From positions 1-16,133 of the forward strand of contig DATFXM010000204.1 of assembly GCA_035315885.1 (NCBI GenBank): 16,133 bases of DNA, given 5' to 3'. Position 1 is the first letter of the stretch, and each line of letters begins with the position of its first letter. Below the pieces are notes generated by a model, which did no database searches, was not told where the DNA came from, and saw only the letters and a program-made list of their open reading frames with translations. Both the position numbers and the translations under genes were made by a program. This DNA is from DATFXM01 sp035315885. Its GTDB lineage: Bacteria > Acidobacteriota > Blastocatellia > UBA7656. Of the stretch, positions 7,290-14,200 are shown in pieces.

Positions 7290-7304
7290 CGGAGTGGAAC
7301 TCCG
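7290..7304. repeat. Small hairpin in the gap upstream of the pentapeptide gene
   Basis: CGGAGT-GGA-ACTCCG makes a perfect six-base-pair stem with a three-base loop. It lies 94 bases upstream of the pentapeptide start and could be in its 5' leader or the tail of the preceding transcript. With the palindrome at 7391-7405 it is all I see in the 275-base gap 7197-7471. Confidence 0.3.
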
Positions 7305-7390
7305 CCAGGCAACGCGGTTATGTTAGCCTCTCGCCGCAATCGAGTAAATACAAATCTGAGTTAACGGGTTTAGGTTACAAACCGAGTGCT

Positions 7391-7405
7391 CGTCAATAAT
7401 TGACG
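7391..7405. promoter_or_regulatory. 15-bp palindrome CGTCAAT-A-ATTGACG, possible operator
   Basis: Two perfect seven-base half sites around a single central base, 195 bases upstream of the pentapeptide start and just past the ferritin-like gene. The size fits a site for a dimeric regulator, but no regulator gene is adjacent and the distance is long, so function is speculative. Confidence 0.3.
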
Positions 7406-7471
7406 TCCCAGTCCCCTTGTAGGATTTTGTTCCCTTTGCCGGTTATGAACGGGAAGCTCTCGCCCGATTCT

Positions 7472-8134
7472 TCAGCAGCCCGGCGCCCGGCTGATCCCCG
7501 CGCGCATCCTGGCCATTTCCTGGATCTCTTCGGCCAATGCCAGCGTCCGCCTCGCCGCCTCTTTAGCAGCAGCCTGCTGTTGCTGCGACCTGGCATAACG
7601 CACCAGCAGCTCTCTTCCCAGTTCGTGGTGATGTCGCTCATCCGGCTGGATTACGTCGCGGTAAAGAGCCGCCGTCTCGTCATCACGGGTAGATTCACAA
7701 AAGTCTATGAACAACTGATTTCGGATCAGGGCTATACCTTCGCGAGTGAATTGACCGGCAGCTACTCGCTCGGGAGTGGTAGTCAGTGAGACCAGGAATT
7801 GAAACAGCGGAGAGTAGCCTCCGTCTCGCGGGTCAAAGTTGTGGAGATCGGCGCCCAGAGCCGACAACCGGCGGCTGATCAGGTTGTAATGTTTGGACTC
7901 GTCGCCAACCTGTCGCGCCAGGGCAAGTTTGACGTCTAACTCGTCGGTTGTCGCGAGCCAGACTGCGGCTACTTCGGTTGCCTCGAGCTCGTTTTTGAGA
8001 GCGACACGAAGCAGTCGCTCGATTGTGAGCGATTCGGCCGGCTCTCCCGCAGAGCTCAGTTGTCCCAATCTCTGGAGCGCGACTTCATTTTCTTTCGCCA
8101 GCGATGCGACAAACTGTTCTGGACTCGTAGTCAT
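7472..8134 (-). CDS. Ferritin-like di-iron protein
   Basis: A 220-residue, mostly helical protein with the signature of a ferritin-like four-helix bundle holding a carboxylate-bridged di-iron site. It has two ExxH motifs, DESKH (E79, H82) and DERHH (E166, H169), each preceded by a helix with a candidate Glu ligand (E49 or E51 in KNELEATEV; E132 in TREGIALIRNQ). That E...ExxH...E...ExxH order fits di-iron oxygenases, oxidases and rubrerythrin-like proteins. The C-terminal helix is Gln/Ala-rich (RSQQQQAAAKEAA). No signal peptide, so cytoplasmic. The ATG at 8134 has no recognisable Shine-Dalgarno. It is divergent from the zinc-ribbon gene at 8304 and upstream of the pentapeptide gene. The general family call is good; whether it stores iron, scavenges peroxide or hydroxylates a substrate cannot be told. 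Confidence 0.7.
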   Translation of the reverse strand: MTTSPEQFVASLAKENEVALQRLGQLSSAGEPAESLTIERLLRVALKNELEATEVAAVWLATTDELDVKLALARQVGDESKHYNLISRRLSALGADLHNFDPRDGGYSPLFQFLVSLTTTPERVAAGQFTREGIALIRNQLFIDFCESTRDDETAALYRDVIQPDERHHHELGRELLVRYARSQQQQAAAKEAARRTLALAEEIQEMARMRAGISRAPGC

Positions 8135-8224
8135 AGGGGACAGACTACCCGTGGTGTTGGTTCAGCGCAAACAGTCAGGCTGAATTGACCGGTGGTTCAT
8201 CGCTGCCATAAGATAGCTCCGCAA

Positions 8225-8277
8225 GTTCTGAGTTCTGTGCACTGAGTTCGCCATCCGGTTGTTTGGTCACTCAGAAC
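8225..8277. repeat. Short GTTCTGAGT inverted repeat between divergent genes
   Basis: GTTCTGAGT at 8225-8233 is complementary to ACTCAGAAC at 8269-8277, with a degenerate copy (ACTGAGTTC) between them. It belongs to the GTNCTGA heptamer family. Unlike the other copies it is not at a gene's 3' end but in the 169-bp divergent region, 27 bases before the start at 8304. Confidence 0.6.
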
Positions 8278-8303
8278 AAATATGGGATGAGAGGTCACTC
8301 GCT

Positions 8304-8585
8304 ATGGAAGGAACGGGCCTTCCCAACATTCAATCACGAAAAGTTCAGGAGCCGACGGTCCGCACCGGCGATTACTTGCCGCTGATGACCGGACAAACGG
8401 TTTGCACCGTGAAGAATGAAAAGGGAGAGAACTGCCAGGGCCACGTCAAACAGTGGAGCACCGCACCGGCAGACGTTGCAGCTAAGGCCGCGCCGGGAAA
8501 CACGCTGCATCGATGCCAGCGATGTTTTGCAATCTACGAAGGTCCTCCGCAGGAGTATCTTCATCCCACCAAGAAGACCAAATAA
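8304..8585 (+). CDS. Small zinc-ribbon-like protein, unknown function
   Basis: A 93-residue hydrophilic protein. Four cysteines are placed as in a zinc ribbon: C34 and C44 (VCTVKNEKGENCQGH) and C71xxC74 (HRCQRCFAIYEGP), with H47 nearby. I do not recognise a named family. Spacing in the first knuckle (C-x9-C) is looser than the usual CxxC, so zinc binding is inferred. The start at 8304 is preferred because GAGAGG lies nine bases upstream and the extra residues from an in-frame ATG at 8259 would be encoded partly by the repeat. The exported epoxide-hydrolase-like gene follows after 15 bases, so they probably share a transcript. No signal peptide or membrane segment. Confidence 0.65.
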   Translation: MEGTGLPNIQSRKVQEPTVRTGDYLPLMTGQTVCTVKNEKGENCQGHVKQWSTAPADVAAKAAPGNTLHRCQRCFAIYEGPPQEYLHPTKKTK

Positions 8586-8600
8586 AGAAAGGATCGTGAC

Positions 8601-9650
8601 ATGAGATCCACCGACTTGGCTCGAATGCGTCTCATTTCTTTGTTTATCGTACTGGCAACGGTCGCAACGTCCGGATACGCGCAGCATTCCGGCAAGGACA
8701 AGCCCGGCAAGGACAAGCCCGGCAAGGATGCGCCCCGGGATGCGAATGGACAGGACTCGAAGGCACCTATGTTGAAAGATGAATACGCGGAGGTGAATGG
8801 CGTCAAGCTTCACTACGTGACTGCGGGCAAGGGCAAGCTGATCATGTTTGTCCACGGCTTCCCGGAGTTCTGGTATGAGTGGAAGAATCAGTTGACGGAG
8901 TTTGGCCAGAACTATCAGGCAGTAGCTCCGGATATGCGAGGCTACAACCTCTCTTCGAAACCTTCCGAGGTAGATCAGTACCAGGTCAGATATCTGGTCG
9001 AAGATCTGCGCGCACTGGCCGAAAAGCTCGGACACAAGAAGTTTATTCTGGTTGGTCACGATTGGGGCGGCGCAGTGGCGTGGGCATTTGCAAGCGCACA
9101 TCCGGATTATCTCGAAAAGCTGATCATCATCAATGCGCCTCATCCGGGGGTCTTTGCCAGAGAGCTGAGGGAGAACCCGGCGCAGCAAAAAGCCTCACAG
9201 TACATGCTGTTGTTTCGTAGTCCTCAAGCCGAAGCCACGCTGTCTGCAAACAACTACGCGGCGCTGGTGAATGGAGTGCTCGGCGAATTACTGAAGACCG
9301 GAGTGTTCACCGATAAGGACAAGGAGGCTTATATAGCGGCGTGGTCACAACCGGGAGCGCTGACTGGGGGATTGAACTATTACCGCGCCGCACGAGTTGG
9401 GCCGCCGACGGGACCCGATGATAAGAGCGCGGGCAACTTTTCCGGGATGGATGCTTCGCGTCTCGCGGTCAAAGTGCCGACGCTGGTGATCTGGGGTGAG
9501 AAGGACACTGCGCTGTTGACGGGTAATCTCGAAGGCCTGGACAAGTTCGTACCCGATCTGAAGATCGTCAGGGTACCGGAGGGGTCGCACTGGGTGATTC
9601 ACGAGAAGCCGGCGCTGGTGAATCAGTATATTCGCGAGTTTATCCGGTGA
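8601..9650 (+). CDS. Exported epoxide-hydrolase-like alpha/beta hydrolase
   Basis: A 349-residue alpha/beta-hydrolase, best matched to epoxide hydrolases, with fluoroacetate/haloalkane dehalogenases as the close alternative. An N-terminal signal (RLISLFIVLATVATSGYAQ, about 10-28) implies export. A hydrophilic linker follows, with GKDKP repeated (31-43). The core shows the oxyanion motif HGFPEFW (85-91), nucleophile elbow VGHDWGG (D154), cap-domain tyrosines NYYRA (Y260/Y261) that could activate an epoxide, the acid in WGEKDTAL (D302), and the catalytic histidine in GSHWV (H330). An Asp nucleophile with HGxP and a cap Tyr favours epoxide hydrolase. AAGGA lies about eight bases before the ATG. 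It ends against a long palindrome facing a convergent kinase gene. Natural substrate unknown. Confidence 0.85.
   Translation: MRSTDLARMRLISLFIVLATVATSGYAQHSGKDKPGKDKPGKDAPRDANGQDSKAPMLKDEYAEVNGVKLHYVTAGKGKLIMFVHGFPEFWYEWKNQLTEFGQNYQAVAPDMRGYNLSSKPSEVDQYQVRYLVEDLRALAEKLGHKKFILVGHDWGGAVAWAFASAHPDYLEKLIIINAPHPGVFARELRENPAQQKASQYMLLFRSPQAEATLSANNYAALVNGVLGELLKTGVFTDKDKEAYIAAWSQPGALTGGLNYYRAARVGPPTGPDDKSAGNFSGMDASRLAVKVPTLVIWGEKDTALLTGNLEGLDKFVPDLKIVRVPEGSHWVIHEKPALVNQYIREFIR
8691..8735 (+). repeat. 15-bp in-frame tandem repeat in the hydrolase linker
   Basis: Two identical 15-bp units (8691-8705, 8706-8720) and a third diverged one (8721-8735) encode GKDKP, GKDKP and GKDAP just after the signal peptide. 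Being in frame, copy-number change by slippage would only alter linker length. Confidence 0.85.
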
Positions 9651-9652
9651 AC

Positions 9653-9830
9653 GGTTTCGGGTTCCTGGTTTCTGGTTCCTTTGTCCCCGCGATAGCAGAT
9701 AAGGAAATCAGTAGGCATTAGGCAGTTGGCAGACCTACGTACGTCAAGTTTTCCAGCTTCCAGGCTGCCTACTGCTTACTTTTCCTTATGAGCTATCGCG
9801 GGAACAAAGAAACCCGAAACCCGAAACCCA
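9653..9830. repeat. Long imperfect palindrome filling a convergent intergenic region
   Basis: The 181-bp gap between the convergent hydrolase and kinase genes is almost entirely one imperfect palindrome centred near 9744. In register, 9680-9696 pairs with 9792-9808 (17 bp, one mismatch; core CCCGCGATAGC), and ATAAGGAAA at 9699-9707 pairs with 9781-9789. Slightly out of register, GGTTTCGGGTT (9653-9663) matches complements at 9811-9821 and 9818-9828, and CAGTAGGCA (9709-9717) matches TGCCTACTG (9766-9774). Its position between two stop codons fits a bidirectional terminator, but no clean T-run follows the stem. It shares GCAGTAGGCAG and CGGGTTT-type words with the element at 5687-5838. Confidence 0.85.
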
Positions 9831-9831
9831 A

Positions 9832-12165
9832 CTACGTCAATCCCACCCGCTTAACCAACTGTTCAAATCTCGGATCTGAACGCAAAGCATCGAATGTCGG
9901 CTCAACTTTGAGATAGGCGATTAGCCCGTACCTCTCGTCGTACGCCTTATCCAACCACTCAAAAGCCCGATCCCGGTCACCCAGTCCGATGTACACCTTC
10001 GCAAAGAAAAAAGCCGCCACGTACCTGTTCCGACTCAACTCCTCCAACTCTCTAATCGCGGTTGCCGCACCCGCTTCATCACCGGTGAACGCACAGTAGT
10101 AGCCGCGCGCTGCCAGCAGCTCCGGATCGAGCCCGGATACCATCATCGACTTCTGAAACTCCGCAAGCGCAAGGTCAGCCTTGCCCATCTGCTCATACAC
10201 ATGTCCCAAACGCCGGTGCGCAAGCTGAAAGCCGGAATCCAGATCGATCGTCTTCCGTAGCTGTTCAACCGCTTCGTCGCATCGACGTGCCAGACTCAGT
10301 ATCCAACCTACGTTGGTGTTCATCACCAACGATAGCTGATCCAGCTCCAGCGCCTTCTTTATCTCATTCAACGCCTCGTCAAATCGCTCTAAAGCAGCAA
10401 GCAGCAACGCGTACCAATGATGTGCGTTCGCATATCCGGGGCTGATTTCAATCGCTCGCTTGAAGCCTTTCTCCGCCAGCCGCAGATCCCAGTCGTACGC
10501 CAACGTGACAAACGCCATAGACGTGTGCGCCTCGGCAAGCTTGTTATCTAACTCGAGGGCTCGTGCCGCGGCGGTCTTCGCCCTCCGAAAAGCTTCCGAA
10601 GGACGCATCGCATTGTAACTCGCAAGTATGTTGTAACAGTCCGCAATTCCCGAATACGCCAGCGCGTACTTAGGATCGGATTCAATTGCTTGTTCGAAGA
10701 AACCGATGCCCTTCTTCAATGCCTCTTCAGTGCGCTTGTTCCAGTAGAACCTTCCTTTCAGGTAGAGCTGGTATGCTTCGGTGTTCTGGGTGTATCGACG
10801 AGTCAGCTTCCTTTTCTGAGCGCCGCTCAGCTTCAAACGAAGCTTCTCTGAGATCTGCGTCGATATCTGTTCCCCAACAGTTAAGATGTCCGACAGTTTG
10901 CTGTTGTATTGCTCGCTGGAAATCAGCGCGCCGTCGTCGGTGTCAACCAGTTCCGTCCTTACAACCAGTGCATCGCCTCGTAACGTGACTCGTCCGGTCA
11001 ACACCGCTTTGACTCCCAGCTCGCGGCCGATCTTCAACGGATCGGGAGCGTGGGCCCCGAGCTGCAGCTCACCCGACCGCTTGTATCGAAATACCGTGCT
11101 GCGAGCCATCACTCTGAGCTTCGGGAGCTGCGAAAGACTTGCGATTATGCTCTCGGTGATGCCGTCCGAAAGATACTCAAGCTCTGAATTCTCACTGTCG
11201 TTCACCAGCGGGAGAATTGCTATAGAGTCAACAGCCCTGGAACGCGAGCGTGCGGCCCGCGAGCCCGACGGAGTCCGCGAACCAGTTGCGTACGAGGCCT
11301 TGCTCCCCGAATCCGTGTCTCGTTTCAGATTCCGCAGGTCGGTCGAGAGTTCGAGAGCCGACTGGTATCTGCGTTCGCGGTCTTTCTCAAGACACTTGCG
11401 GGTTATGCGCTCGAGTTCCTCGGGCAGGTCGTAGTTGAAGCGCGAGAGCGCCTCGGGCTCCTCGTGAAGAATTCTATCGATGATCTCGGTTTCGCTGGCT
11501 CCCTGAAAGGGCAAGCGGCTGGTAATCATTTCGTACATCACCACGCCAAGTGAAAACAGATCAGAGCGGTGATCGATGTGGCGCCCCAATGCCTGTTCGG
11601 GCGACATGTACGAGACGGTGCCCATGACCATCCCGGGAGCGGTCTGACCGGCGAGCGCAACCGTCAGCTCCCCGCTGTCTTTTTTTCCTGTAGTCGGAAC
11701 GATCTTGGCGAGTCCGAAGTCGAGCATCTTCACCATCCCGCGATCGCTCACGATGAGGTTCGAGCTTTTAATATCGCGATGAACTATGCCCTGTGCGTGA
11801 GCTTCGGAAAGCGCGTCGGCAACTTGAACCGAGATGTCAACAATGCGATCGGCCGCAAGCGGACCGCGCGCAATCTGGCCGGACAGTACATCACCTGCCA
11901 CATATTCCATCACGATGAACATCGCGCCTTCGTGCTCCCCAATGTCATAGATGGCTGCGATGTTCGGACTGCGCAGTGCGGATGCCGCGCGCGCTTCCGC
12001 GACGAATCTGGTTCTGCGCTCCGGGTCATATTGATATGACGCCGGCAGCAGCTTCAGGGCGACGTGCCTTCCGAGCCTCACGTCTTCGGCCAGATATACC
12101 TCACCCATTCCGCCCGAGCCGAGCTTGCTGACAATCCGGTAATGAGAAATTGCCTTGGGGTCCAT
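9832..12165 (-). CDS. Serine/threonine protein kinase with TolB-like and TPR domains
   Basis: A 777-residue signalling protein. Residues 9-280 are a bacterial Hanks-type (PknB-like) kinase: glycine loop GSGGMGEVY (16-24), ATP lysine K38 in VALK, E57, catalytic loop HRDIKSSN (D131, N136), DFG (149-151), and SPE (188-190) in place of APE. All catalytic residues are present, so it should be active. A Ser/Arg-rich linker (285-312) leads to a TolB/FlgO-like alpha-beta domain (about 313-450: IAILPLVNDS, YLSDGITESIIASL, KAVLTGRV). About seven TPR-like helical pairs fill 460-745 (for example ALAYSGIADCYNILASYNAM). No membrane helix, so probably cytoplasmic, unlike many PknB kinases. The ATG at 12165 follows GGAAGAG directly. 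The combination is common in Acidobacteriota. Phosphorylation target unknown. Confidence 0.93.
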   Translation of the reverse strand: MDPKAISHYRIVSKLGSGGMGEVYLAEDVRLGRHVALKLLPASYQYDPERRTRFVAEARAASALRSPNIAAIYDIGEHEGAMFIVMEYVAGDVLSGQIARGPLAADRIVDISVQVADALSEAHAQGIVHRDIKSSNLIVSDRGMVKMLDFGLAKIVPTTGKKDSGELTVALAGQTAPGMVMGTVSYMSPEQALGRHIDHRSDLFSLGVVMYEMITSRLPFQGASETEIIDRILHEEPEALSRFNYDLPEELERITRKCLEKDRERRYQSALELSTDLRNLKRDTDSGSKASYATGSRTPSGSRAARSRSRAVDSIAILPLVNDSENSELEYLSDGITESIIASLSQLPKLRVMARSTVFRYKRSGELQLGAHAPDPLKIGRELGVKAVLTGRVTLRGDALVVRTELVDTDDGALISSEQYNSKLSDILTVGEQISTQISEKLRLKLSGAQKRKLTRRYTQNTEAYQLYLKGRFYWNKRTEEALKKGIGFFEQAIESDPKYALAYSGIADCYNILASYNAMRPSEAFRRAKTAAARALELDNKLAEAHTSMAFVTLAYDWDLRLAEKGFKRAIEISPGYANAHHWYALLLAALERFDEALNEIKKALELDQLSLVMNTNVGWILSLARRCDEAVEQLRKTIDLDSGFQLAHRRLGHVYEQMGKADLALAEFQKSMMVSGLDPELLAARGYYCAFTGDEAGAATAIRELEELSRNRYVAAFFFAKVYIGLGDRDRAFEWLDKAYDERYGLIAYLKVEPTFDALRSDPRFEQLVKRVGLT

Positions 12166-12210
12166 CTCTTCCGTGCGCTTCGAACGCCCTTTTCCGGCTC
12201 ACATTGTCGA

Positions 12211-12240
12211 AATCTATCCGTTGCCGCGCACGTTTTTCAA
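12211..12240 (-). promoter_or_regulatory. Sigma-70-like promoter candidate for the kinase gene
   Basis: On the minus strand TTGAAA (12235-12240), an 18-bp spacer and TAGATT (12211-12216) match the -35 and -10 consensus at 5/6 and 4/6. Transcription would start near 12204, giving a leader of about 40 bases. Motif match only. Confidence 0.35.
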
Positions 12241-12336
12241 ATGAAGTGGCAGGTCACTCCCTTCACGGTGTGAGGATTACGGTCAAGTGTTCGAGGATGG
12301 TTCTATGCATTTACCTGCGGTGAAAGCCACTTTCGC

Positions 12337-12969
12337 TCAATCGCGAAATGGTTCTGACTCCGCGCAGTCAAGACTCTTCGATTCCTCTTCCGGCTCTTCC
12401 TCGGGAAGAAAGATTCGGTCCTGCTCGATCACTTTCCGCTCGAAACGCGTTATTCCGTAAACCGTGGCAACGATGATCGCGCCGATGAGCAACACGATTT
12501 GTACGCGATAGAGATCGCCGATCAGCTTTTCAACTCCGGTCGCGAAAGTGAAGCCTAGCCCCACCAGAAGACCTACCCACGCGCCGCAGCTTATGATCGT
12601 CAGGAATGCAAACCGCAGATAGCCAAAATGAGCGAGGCCCCAGAAGATAGCGCTCGCGGTACGCAGCCCGTACACGTACTTGACGATGAATACTGACAGA
12701 ACGCCAAAGCGGCGCATCAGCTTCTCGATTCTAGGGCGGGCGCGATTGAAGAAGTGAAAGCGTTTGACTCGGTCGCGAAACCGGGCTCCGATCAGATAAC
12801 TGAGCGAATCGCCGACGAAGCCTCCGGCCGTCGCAACTATCAGGGCCTGGTCGAATCCGAACAGGCCAGCCCTCGCGAGTACGCCCGCCAGCAGGAGCGT
12901 AAGATCGCCTTCGAGCATGGTGCCGAAAAAGACAGCCCACAGACCGTATCTCTGAAGCAACTCGTACAT
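12337..12969 (-). CDS. DedA family (YohD-like) membrane protein
   Basis: A 210-residue inner-membrane protein of the DedA/SNARE-associated (PF09335) family, linked in other bacteria to lipid-carrier or phospholipid flipping and to envelope stress and pH tolerance. The arrangement resembles E. coli YohD: TMLEGDLTLLLAGVLA (E20, D22), GGFVGDSLSYLIG (D54), then KYVYGLRTASAIFWG (R103) in the place of the conserved arginine motif, and hydrophobic segments at about 121-143 and 156-173. The C-terminus is an acidic tail (EEEPEEESKSLD) presumably in the cytoplasm. The ATG at 12969 is chosen because the added N-terminus from a TTG at 13017 is polar and unlike the family, but neither start has a clear ribosome site. 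The 171-bp gap to the kinase downstream carries a candidate promoter, so joint transcription is uncertain. Confidence 0.85.
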   Translation of the reverse strand: MYELLQRYGLWAVFFGTMLEGDLTLLLAGVLARAGLFGFDQALIVATAGGFVGDSLSYLIGARFRDRVKRFHFFNRARPRIEKLMRRFGVLSVFIVKYVYGLRTASAIFWGLAHFGYLRFAFLTIISCGAWVGLLVGLGFTFATGVEKLIGDLYRVQIVLLIGAIIVATVYGITRFERKVIEQDRIFLPEEEPEEESKSLDCAESEPFRD

Positions 12970-13058
12970 TCTTGGTGTTGATTCTCGGGTAGTAGTCTCC
13001 GGCGCACGACCCTTCAACCCAGAGACGAGATACAGCCTGAGTCAGTTGAAGGTAGAGG

Positions 13059-13087
13059 ATTTTAGCGTACTTCGCAAAAATTGACAG
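13059..13087 (-). promoter_or_regulatory. Promoter candidate for the DedA gene
   Basis: On the minus strand CTGTCA (13082-13087), a 17-bp spacer and TAAAAT (13059-13064) match the consensus at 4/6 and 5/6. The -35 box overlaps that of the divergent candidate at 13081-13110, so the two would compete for polymerase. Confidence 0.35.
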
Positions 13088-13110
13088 CCCTTTGAAGCCT
13101 TTGTTATTCT
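13081..13110 (+). promoter_or_regulatory. Sigma-70-like promoter candidate for the ROK kinase gene
   Basis: A perfect TTGACA (13081-13086), an 18-bp spacer and TATTCT (13105-13110; 4/6). Transcription would start near 13117, about 30 bases before the ATG. Confidence 0.45.
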
Positions 13111-13146
13111 CCGAAGAAGAATGGCGTAAGAAGCGCCGAATCTCGG

Positions 13147-14106
13147 ATGGCTGGCGAACCTTTATACATTGGACTCGATCTCGGCGGCGCGATCCTCAAG
13201 GGAGCGCTGGTGACCTCCAGTGGTGAGGTTATCGAGGAACTTCGTAACGAACCGGGTCACAGCGCGGCTGAGTTGTTCAGCCAGATTGCTCGCGACGTCA
13301 AGGAACTGCGCGACCGAGCCGGAGCGGGCGAGGTGCGCGCAATCGGCGTAGGAATACCGGGCCTGGTAAACCGGAAGACACATCGAGTCGAAACGATACC
13401 TAGCTTGCCCGCCCTATCCGACTTCGATCTCACTGAGAAACTGCGCGCGGAGACGGGCCTGCCCGTTCTTCTGGACAATGACGCGAACGCCGCGGCGTAC
13501 GGGGAACTCCAGGCGGGCGCGGCGATGGGTCGGAAGGAAGTTTTTTACGTCTCGCTTGGAGCAGGAATTGGCGCGGGGTTGATCGTCAGCGGACAGATCT
13601 ATCGCGGGGCCTCGGGGTTCGCCGGCGAGTTCGGACACATGACCATCGATCCCGAAGGCGTCGAGTGCACCTGTGGCAACATCGGATGTCTGGAAACGAT
13701 CGCTTCAGGACCCAATATTGTGCGTCGGACGCGCGAGCGGTTATATCGCGATCGCACGTCCTCTCTTTCAAGGCTTGCGTTGCCTCGCGACCGAGAGTTT
13801 ACCGCTGAAGACATTGCGCGCGCCGCTAGCGAAGGCGATGAGATGGCGCAGGTGATGATGGAGCGCACCGGGATGTTTCTGGGCATCGCGCTTGCGACGG
13901 TGGTTAACCTGCTCAATGTTGAAATGGTCGTGCTTGGCGGCGGGGTGATGGTTGCCGGGGACCTGATACTCAAGCCCACGATCAAAGAGACCCGGCGTCG
14001 TGCGTTCCCTCCTTCGTTCAACGCTTGTGAGATCGTGATTGCGCGCCTCGGCGCCAAAGCTGGCGTTGTCGGTGCCGCTCTTCTCGCCCGTGACCAGGCT
14101 GAATAG
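13147..14106 (+). CDS. ROK family sugar kinase (glucokinase-like)
   Basis: A 319-residue cytoplasmic ROK-family kinase, likely phosphorylating glucose or a related hexose or amino sugar with ATP at the entry to glycolysis. Seen: the phosphate-binding loop GLDLGGAILKG (9-19; the usual T is A15), GVGIPGLVN (67-75), catalytic base in LLDNDANAAAYGE (D112), the second phosphate motif SLGAGIGAGLIV, sugar-contacting GEFGHM (E161, H164), and the ROK zinc site CTCGNIGCLE (C174, C176, C181 with H164). The C-terminal VVLGGGVMVAG completes the fold. Length is normal. No ribosome site is evident. No DNA-binding domain precedes the kinase, so it is an enzyme and not a NagC/XylR-type repressor. Exact sugar unknown; I do not assign glk. 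LepA follows 94 bases downstream with its own promoter candidate. Confidence 0.92.
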   Translation: MAGEPLYIGLDLGGAILKGALVTSSGEVIEELRNEPGHSAAELFSQIARDVKELRDRAGAGEVRAIGVGIPGLVNRKTHRVETIPSLPALSDFDLTEKLRAETGLPVLLDNDANAAAYGELQAGAAMGRKEVFYVSLGAGIGAGLIVSGQIYRGASGFAGEFGHMTIDPEGVECTCGNIGCLETIASGPNIVRRTRERLYRDRTSSLSRLALPRDREFTAEDIARAASEGDEMAQVMMERTGMFLGIALATVVNLLNVEMVVLGGGVMVAGDLILKPTIKETRRRAFPPSFNACEIVIARLGAKAGVVGAALLARDQAE

Positions 14107-14110
14107 ATAA

Positions 14111-14137
14111 GTGCTGAGATTTTAATACAGTACTCAG
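14111..14137. repeat. Degenerate GTGCTGA heptamer pair after the ROK gene
   Basis: GTGCTGA at 14111-14117, four bases past the ROK stop, faces an inverted CTCAG at 14133-14137 (CTGAG/CTCAG five-base stem). A weak member of the heptamer family that could mark the end of the ROK transcript. Confidence 0.35.
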
Positions 14138-14151
14138 ATCACGCCTCCCGC

Positions 14152-14160
14152 TGGTATACT
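14152..14160 (+). promoter_or_regulatory. Extended -10 promoter candidate for lepA
   Basis: TGG followed by TATACT (14155-14160) matches an extended -10 (TGnTATAAT) at 5/6 in the hexamer. The region 17 bases upstream (ACTCAG) is a poor -35, as is usual for extended -10 promoters. Transcription would begin near 14167, some 34 bases before the start codon. Confidence 0.45.
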
Positions 14161-14200
14161 TACCCCTTAGAAATTCGATGCAGCTCTTCAGTCATCTCCA

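Noticed and set aside
8334..9188. A long minus-strand open frame of 284 codons opposite the small zinc-ribbon protein and the epoxide hydrolase
   Set aside because: It overlaps two well-supported genes, has no recognisable domain and a Cys/Arg/Leu-rich composition typical of antisense translation.
10886..11434. A plus-strand open frame of 182 codons inside the kinase gene
   Set aside because: Ser/Arg-rich low-complexity translation antisense to an intact kinase-TolB protein; a shadow of its codon bias.
12322..12334. GAAAG-CCA-CTTTC hairpin as terminator of the DedA gene
   Set aside because: Five-base stem with no T-run on the transcribed strand; too weak to call.
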